This document shows, one piece after another, positions 5,142 through 5,570 of a DNA stretch of 5,570 nucleotides. The stretch is from Candidatus Woesearchaeota archaeon (GTDB lineage: Archaea; Nanobdellota; Nanobdellia; Woesearchaeales; GW2011-AR4), in contig JASMFO010000007.1 of the NCBI GenBank assembly GCA_030751755.1, positions 1-5,570 of the forward strand, given 5' to 3'. The notes under the pieces were generated by a model that was given only the letters and a program-made list of their open reading frames with translations, was not told the DNA's origin and ran no database searches. The position numbers and the translations under genes were made by a program. Positions within the stretch are counted from its first letter, which is position 1, and each line of letters opens with the position of its first letter.

Positions 5142-5570
5142 GTGGATAATGAAGAACTTCAAAAAACAATAAAAGACATGGTTGTTGTTGGCAAAGGCAT
5201 TCTCGCGGCTGACGAATCTGTTAATACTGCTACAAAAAGATTAGCTTCTATTAATGTAGAATCAACTGAAGAAACAAGAAGGCAGTATCGTAATCTTGTC
5301 CTGACAGCACCTGGAATGGAAAATTATATTTGCGGAGTTATCTTATTTGAAGAAACCTTACATCAGAAATCAAATGATGGAATTTCTTTTCCAGAGGTAT
5401 TAAGCAAAAACGGAATTGTCCCGGGAATTAAAGTTGATCAAGGTTTAACTGATTTAGAAGATTCTAATGAACAATATACTAAAGGCTTAGAGGGTTTAGG
5501 TGAAAGGTTAGAAGAATATAAAAAAGCTGGATGTAGATTCACTAAATGGCGTGCAGTTTATTCAATCTCA
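5142..5570 (+). CDS. fba: Class I fructose-bisphosphate aldolase (classical type), 3'-truncated by the window edge
   Basis: This is a Schiff-base aldolase that condenses dihydroxyacetone phosphate and glyceraldehyde-3-phosphate to fructose-1,6-bisphosphate, or the reverse. The frame from GTG at 5142 is open to the last base, giving 143 visible residues of an expected 300-360. It follows the classical animal/plant/bacterial class I family (glycolytic aldolase fold), not the archaeal DhnA-type. Visible motifs are GKGILAADES (17-26) with D24 equivalent to rabbit D33, RRQYRNLVLTAPG (46-58), GVILFEETL (65-73), GIKVDQG (95-101) with K97 equivalent to rabbit K107, and FTKWRAV (133-139) with K135 and R137 equivalent to rabbit K146 and R148. 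The VDKG usually seen is VDQG here. The Schiff-base lysine and catalytic glutamate (rabbit K229, E187) lie beyond the edge. It follows glpX by 107 bp and probably shares its expression, which makes a consecutive gluconeogenic pair. Confidence 0.95.
   Translation, partial: MDNEELQKTIKDMVVVGKGILAADESVNTATKRLASINVESTEETRRQYRNLVLTAPGMENYICGVILFEETLHQKSNDGISFPEVLSKNGIVPGIKVDQGLTDLEDSNEQYTKGLEGLGERLEEYKKAGCRFTKWRAVYSIS

Noticed and set aside
1..5570. tRNA, rRNA, CRISPR array, insertion sequence or attachment site
   Set aside because: Reading both strands showed no cloverleaf-like stems with conserved arms, no regularly spaced repeat array, no transposase motif and no terminal inverted repeats flanked by duplications.

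Overview
The window is an AT-rich stretch of a compact genome that looks archaeal. No rRNA or lineage-specific marker gene is visible, so that assignment is an inference. It rests on an exact archaeal box A (TTTATATA) at a suitable distance before glpX, a GGTG-type ribosome site before the aldolase gene, GTG starts, an N-terminal ribbon-helix-helix (RHH) domain on a metabolic enzyme, and tight gene packing. A DPANN-type archaeon (Woesearchaeota/Pacearchaeota-like) is my best guess; an AT-rich bacterium is not excluded.

Layout. (1) 2-1354, plus strand: the end of an aldehyde dehydrogenase gene whose frame runs off the left edge. It converges, with only 10 bp between stop codons, on (2) a minus-strand cluster read from right to left. 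The cluster holds an RHH domain fused to a sugar-1-phosphate nucleotidyltransferase (3813-2959), a small overlapping gene for a secreted cysteine-rich lipoprotein (2975-2781), and a phosphomannomutase/phosphoglucomutase (2717-1365). (3) 3814-4074: a 261-bp divergent intergenic region rich in repeats. It contains an imperfect direct repeat around a perfect hairpin, two 9-bp direct repeats spaced by exactly one helical turn, a strong TATA box, and an inverted repeat lying over the predicted transcription start of glpX. (4) 4075-5034, plus strand: glpX, class II fructose-1,6-bisphosphatase, with all five metal ligands at the same residue numbers as in E. coli GlpX. (5) 5142-5570, plus strand: the first 143 residues of a classical (eukaryote/bacterium-type) class I fructose-bisphosphate aldolase, cut by the right edge.

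How the genes fit together. Aldolase makes fructose-1,6-bisphosphate from triose phosphates and GlpX converts it to fructose-6-phosphate, which are consecutive gluconeogenic steps. The divergent cluster can take hexose phosphate to hexose-1-phosphate (mutase) and then to a nucleotide sugar such as GDP-mannose (nucleotidyltransferase), for glycans or glycolipids. The region therefore reads as a gluconeogenesis-to-nucleotide-sugar supply module organised around one shared regulatory region.

The main points of interest are the RHH-nucleotidyltransferase fusion, which could be an enzyme that also regulates the divergent promoter, and the small lipoprotein with a twin CX3C motif between two nucleotide-sugar genes.
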